Shown here piece by piece: positions 13,465 through 15,687 of a stretch of 15,687 nt of DNA; positions within the stretch are counted from its first letter, which is position 1; the number at the start of each line of letters is the position of its first letter. The notes beneath the pieces are model-generated. The model had not been told where the DNA came from and ran no database searches. It saw nothing but the letters and a program-made list of their open reading frames with translations. Made by a program: the position numbers and the translations under genes. This stretch comes from Phycisphaerae bacterium (lineage in GTDB: Bacteria > Planctomycetota > Phycisphaerae > Phycisphaerales > UBA1924): NCBI GenBank assembly GCA_016794945.1, contig JAEUIX010000066.1, positions 1 to 15,687 of the forward strand, read 5' to 3'.

Positions 13465-14159
13465 GCGTTGTCCTCCGGGCGTCGGCGGCGCTCGACCGTC
13501 GCGCCGTCGGCGGACTCCACGATCAGTTCGTCGGCCTCTTCCAGGAACAGGCCGTGGTCCACGACGCCGGGAAGGCCGTCGAGCATGGCGGCCAGGTCGG
13601 CGAGCCAACGGGGCTCACGCCCGCCGGCGCCCAGGGGCACGTCCAGGACGAGGTTGCCGTTGTCGGTGGCGTAGCGACGGCCGTCGGCGGTGCGGGGCTC
13701 CCCGGCCAAGCCCGCGACGTTGGACAGCTCCTCGCGCACAAACCCCAGGGCCATGGGCAGCACCTCGATCGGCAACCGTGCGCGAACACCCAGCCGCGGC
13801 GTCAGCTTCGATGCGTCGCAGATGTAGGTTCGCGACCGGGCCATGTGCGCCACGATGCGTTCGCGGGTCATGGCCCCCCCACCGCCCTTGATCATGGACA
13901 GGTCGGGCGCCACCTCGTCGGCCCCGTCGAACAGGTAGTCCACGCCCGTGATGTCCGACGGGTCGATCACCGTCAGGCCGAGCGTGCGTGCCAGTTCTTC
14001 GCTGGCGCCGCTGGTGGCCACGCAGCGGATCCGCAACGACTCGGACCGGACACGATCGGCCAGGGCCCGTATAGCCCGGGCGGCGGCACGCCCCGTGCCC
14101 AGCCCCACCACCATGTCGTCGTCCACCGCCTCGACGGCGGCGATCGCCAATGCGTCCAT
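13461..14159 (-). CDS. rpiA: Ribose-5-phosphate isomerase A
   Basis: The 232-residue enzyme interconverts ribose 5-phosphate and ribulose 5-phosphate in the pentose phosphate pathway. Family motifs are all present: VVGLGTGRAA (17-26, phosphate loop), ATSGASEELA (48-57), DYLFDGADEV (74-83), and MIKGGGGAMTRER (89-101). The catalytic residues map to Asp78, Asp81, Lys91 and Glu100, each three lower than in E. coli RpiA (81, 84, 94, 103). NGNLVLDVPLG and PGVVDHGLF near the C-terminus also fit. The ATG at 14159 was chosen because it gives the normal family length and start and has a promoter at the leaderless distance. The longer reading from 14300 would overlap the asnB start. The last bases overlap the GTG of the sbtA-like gene, forming a two-gene unit. 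Confidence 0.93.
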   Translation of the reverse strand: MDALAIAAVEAVDDDMVVGLGTGRAAARAIRALADRVRSESLRIRCVATSGASEELARTLGLTVIDPSDITGVDYLFDGADEVAPDLSMIKGGGGAMTRERIVAHMARSRTYICDASKLTPRLGVRARLPIEVLPMALGFVREELSNVAGLAGEPRTADGRRYATDNGNLVLDVPLGAGGREPRWLADLAAMLDGLPGVVDHGLFLEEADELIVESADGATVERRRRPEDNA

Positions 14160-14165
14160 GGGCGC

Positions 14166-14194
14166 ATGATGGCCGGGGCACGCCGTTCCTGCAA
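14166..14194 (-). promoter_or_regulatory. Predicted leaderless promoter of rpiA
   Basis: On the minus strand, TTGCAG (14194-14189), a 17-bp spacer and CATCAT (14171-14166) are followed by 6 nt and then the ATG at 14159. The -10 matches TATAAT at four of six positions. The spacing is identical to that of the tolC-like and glycogen synthase promoters. No Shine-Dalgarno sequence is visible. Confidence 0.5.
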
Positions 14195-14225
14195 CTCTCA
14201 CAGCGGTGGCGCTCCGCCCCGCCGC

Positions 14226-14231
14226 TACACT
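14226..14231 (+). promoter_or_regulatory. -10 box of asnB, leaderless spacing
   Basis: TACACT (14226-14231) ends 7 nt before the asnB ATG at 14239, so the mRNA should start at or next to the start codon. No -35 hexamer of the TTG type is seen at 16-18 bp. The 79-bp divergent gap to rpiA holds both promoters, with their -10 boxes about 55 bp apart. Confidence 0.5.
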
Positions 14232-14238
14232 GCCCGCG

Positions 14239-15687
14239 ATGTGCGGCGTCGCGGGCATCGTGCGCTTCGTGCCGGCGGGCGCGCCGCCCGGGCCGGACAT
14301 CGAGGATGCCTGGCTCGACGCCCTCGACGAAGGGATCCGCCACCGCGGACCCGACGGTCAGGGACGATTCCGTGACCACGCGACGGCCCCCGACGGGAGC
14401 CGGGTTCACGTCGCGCTGGTCCACCGCCGCCTGAGCATCATCGACCACGGCGGCGGAGCCCAGCCCATGGTCCGCCGCGGCCCCGACGGCCGACGCATCG
14501 CGGTCGTGTTCAACGGCTGCATCTACAACCACAGGGATCTGCGGGCCGAACTCCGGTCCTCGGGCCACGGCTTCACCACCGACCACAGCGACACCGAGGC
14601 TCTCGCCGCCGGGATTGAGGCGTGGGGTGACCGCGTGGCGGACCGGCTCGACGGGATGTACGCGGCGGCAGCCTGGGACTCGGAGCGGACGTGTCTGCTG
14701 TTGACGCGCGATCCCGCGGGAGAGAAGCCGCTGTACCTCGCGCCGCTGGGACCCGGAACTCTGGCGTTTGCCAGCACGGTTCCGGCGCTGACGGCCTGCG
14801 TCCGTTTCGCCGGCGGGCGGGTGCGGATTGACCCGGTCGGGGCCGCGATGTGGCTGAAACACGGCTACTGGGACCGGCTGCCCCTGAACGTGCTCGAAGC
14901 GCAGCCGGGCGCGACGTACGTCATCGATTCCGCCGGAGCCGCCGAGCGGCCCGAGCCGCGCCGTCGCGTCAGCCCGTACGCCCCGGGCGCCCCGGAGCCA
15001 CACGGTGCGGACGTCCTGCGGCAGCTCGACGCCGCGGTGGCGTCGCGCCTGGAGGCGGACGTGCCGCTGGGGTGTTTCCTCTCTGGCGGGGTGGACTCCT
15101 CCGTTGTCGCGGCGCTGGCGCAGCGCACGCTCCGCGAGCGCGGGCAGCGGCTGCGGACCTTTCACGTCCGCATGCCCGACGCGGAGTACGACGAGTCGGT
15201 CTTTGCCGCGCTGGTCGCCGAGCACATCGGTTCCGACCACGAGGAACTCGACTGCGAGCCCCGTGCGGCGGAGGACTTTCGCCGACTGATCGCCCAGGTG
15301 GGGCTTCCGTTCGGCGATTCATCGCTGCTGCCGACAGCCTGGGTGAGCCGGGCGGCGCGACGGGCCGTCACGGTGGCGTTGGGAGGCGACGGCGGCGACG
15401 AGCTGTTCGGCGGGTACGACCGGTACCGCGCCGCGGCGCTGCTGCGGGCGCATCCCGCGGCCCGGCGCGTGCTCGCGGCGGCGGGGGCGCTGCTGGGTCC
15501 GGCACTGCGCGGTCGGGCGGAGCGTGCGGCGGCGGCGGCCCGCTGGCGCGGCTACTTCGACGTGCTGTCGATCTTCACGACACCGTCGATGCACGCGCTG
15601 CTGGGCCGGGGCGAGGCCGAGCGGCTGATGACGGCGGGCTACGCCGGCGTGGCGGAGCCGCGGGACCCGCGGCGTGAGGATTTCGGG
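14239..15687 (+). CDS. asnB: Asparagine synthetase B, glutamine-hydrolysing (cut at right edge)
   Basis: The frame is open from ATG 14239 to the window end, giving 483 residues; the family usually has 550-650. It transfers ammonia from glutamine to aspartate with ATP. Cys2 (MCGVAGI) is the nucleophile of the N-terminal glutaminase domain (about 1-210). RHRGPDG (34-40), HRRLSIID (62-69) and HSDTEAL (116-122) are also typical. The normal NGEIYN motif reads NGCIYN (92-97): Cys94 replaces the Glu that helps hold the glutamine amino group in E. coli AsnB (Glu76). The synthetase domain contains the pyrophosphate loop LSGGVDSS (281-288) and LGGDGGDELFGGY (about 382-394). The tight MCG start leaves no doubt about the initiation site. 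Some AsnB-like proteins amidate other substrates, for example in peptide or cell-surface biosynthesis, and context does not exclude this. Confidence 0.92.
   Translation, partial: MCGVAGIVRFVPAGAPPGPDIEDAWLDALDEGIRHRGPDGQGRFRDHATAPDGSRVHVALVHRRLSIIDHGGGAQPMVRRGPDGRRIAVVFNGCIYNHRDLRAELRSSGHGFTTDHSDTEALAAGIEAWGDRVADRLDGMYAAAAWDSERTCLLLTRDPAGEKPLYLAPLGPGTLAFASTVPALTACVRFAGGRVRIDPVGAAMWLKHGYWDRLPLNVLEAQPGATYVIDSAGAAERPEPRRRVSPYAPGAPEPHGADVLRQLDAAVASRLEADVPLGCFLSGGVDSSVVAALAQRTLRERGQRLRTFHVRMPDAEYDESVFAALVAEHIGSDHEELDCEPRAAEDFRRLIAQVGLPFGDSSLLPTAWVSRAARRAVTVALGGDGGDELFGGYDRYRAAALLRAHPAARRVLAAAGALLGPALRGRAERAAAAARWRGYFDVLSIFTTPSMHALLGRGEAERLMTAGYAGVAEPRDPRREDFG

Noticed and set aside
13465..13608. 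Longer reading of the sbtA-like gene starting inside rpiA
   Set aside because: The added 48 residues are Arg/Pro-rich out-of-frame rpiA. The GTG overlapping the rpiA stop gives a normal membrane-protein start.
12472..14159. rpiA plus SbtA-like gene as part of a Calvin cycle or carbon-concentrating system
   Set aside because: No RuBisCO, phosphoribulokinase, carboxysome or SbtB gene is in the window, and rpiA is a housekeeping gene.
14160..14300. Longer reading of rpiA starting inside asnB
   Set aside because: It overlaps the asnB start and adds 47 residues absent in the family. ATG 14159 gives the usual start and a matching promoter.

Overview
The window is a GC-rich stretch (roughly 70% G+C by eye) with twelve protein-coding genes, two of them cut by the window edges. 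No rRNA, tRNA, CRISPR array or insertion sequence was seen. Gene content points to a Gram-negative, didermic, respiring bacterium. It has lipoproteins with clear lipoboxes, a TolC-type outer-membrane factor, an NrfHA nitrite reductase, a GT3 (eukaryote-like) glycogen synthase and a long Thermus/Rickettsia-type isocitrate dehydrogenase. The mix fits Planctomycetota (Phycisphaerae-like) best, but this is inference from gene content and style, not from a marker gene.

Layout. (1) 1-1745, minus strand: a CNNM/CBS-domain (CorC/HlyC) membrane protein, followed by the N-terminus of a GT3 glycogen synthase that runs off the left edge. (2) 1811-3973, plus strand: two tightly linked lipoprotein hydrolases, an isoaspartyl peptidase/asparaginase and a cyanophycinase. 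Together they would take cyanophycin through beta-Asp-Arg to Asp and Arg outside the cytoplasm. (3) 4019-6132, plus strand: nrfH and nrfA, a tetraheme quinol dehydrogenase and a pentaheme ammonia-forming nitrite reductase. (4) 6189-7757, minus strand: an exported SH3-like, Pro/Ala-rich protein of unknown function, divergent from (5) a lipoprotein TolC-family outer-membrane factor at 7910-9793. (6) 9844-10848: a Sua5-type threonylcarbamoyl-AMP synthase. (7) 10963-12456: isocitrate dehydrogenase with a structured or dyad-rich leader. (8) 12472-14159, minus strand: an rpiA-sbtA-like operon with overlapping stop and start codons. (9) 14239 to the right edge: asparagine synthetase AsnB, cut off at residue 483.

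Two non-coding signals stand out. First, six genes in separate transcription units (glycogen synthase, corC, nrfH, tolC, rpiA, asnB) have a -10-like hexamer ending exactly 6 or 7 nt before the start codon. In three cases (glycogen synthase, tolC, rpiA) a TTG-type -35 also lies 17 bp upstream. This predicts leaderless mRNAs. By contrast, genes inside operons and those with longer leaders (cphB, nrfA, icd, iaaA and the SH3 protein) have purine-rich Shine-Dalgarno sequences. Second, the 5' leader of icd contains two 19-nt hairpins exactly 40 nt apart. Their loops are identical and one stem pair is changed on both sides (G-C to A-T), which suggests a selected RNA structure or a pair of dyad operators.

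Functionally the window is mostly nitrogen and central-carbon housekeeping: Asp/Arg release, nitrite ammonification, asparagine synthesis, TCA cycle, pentose phosphates and glycogen. Residue-level oddities include predicted NAD+ specificity of the ICDH, a His-ligated active-site heme in NrfA, a Cys in place of the usual glutamine-site Glu in AsnB, and a Gln in place of the usual Lys/Arg in the glycogen synthase N-terminal motif.
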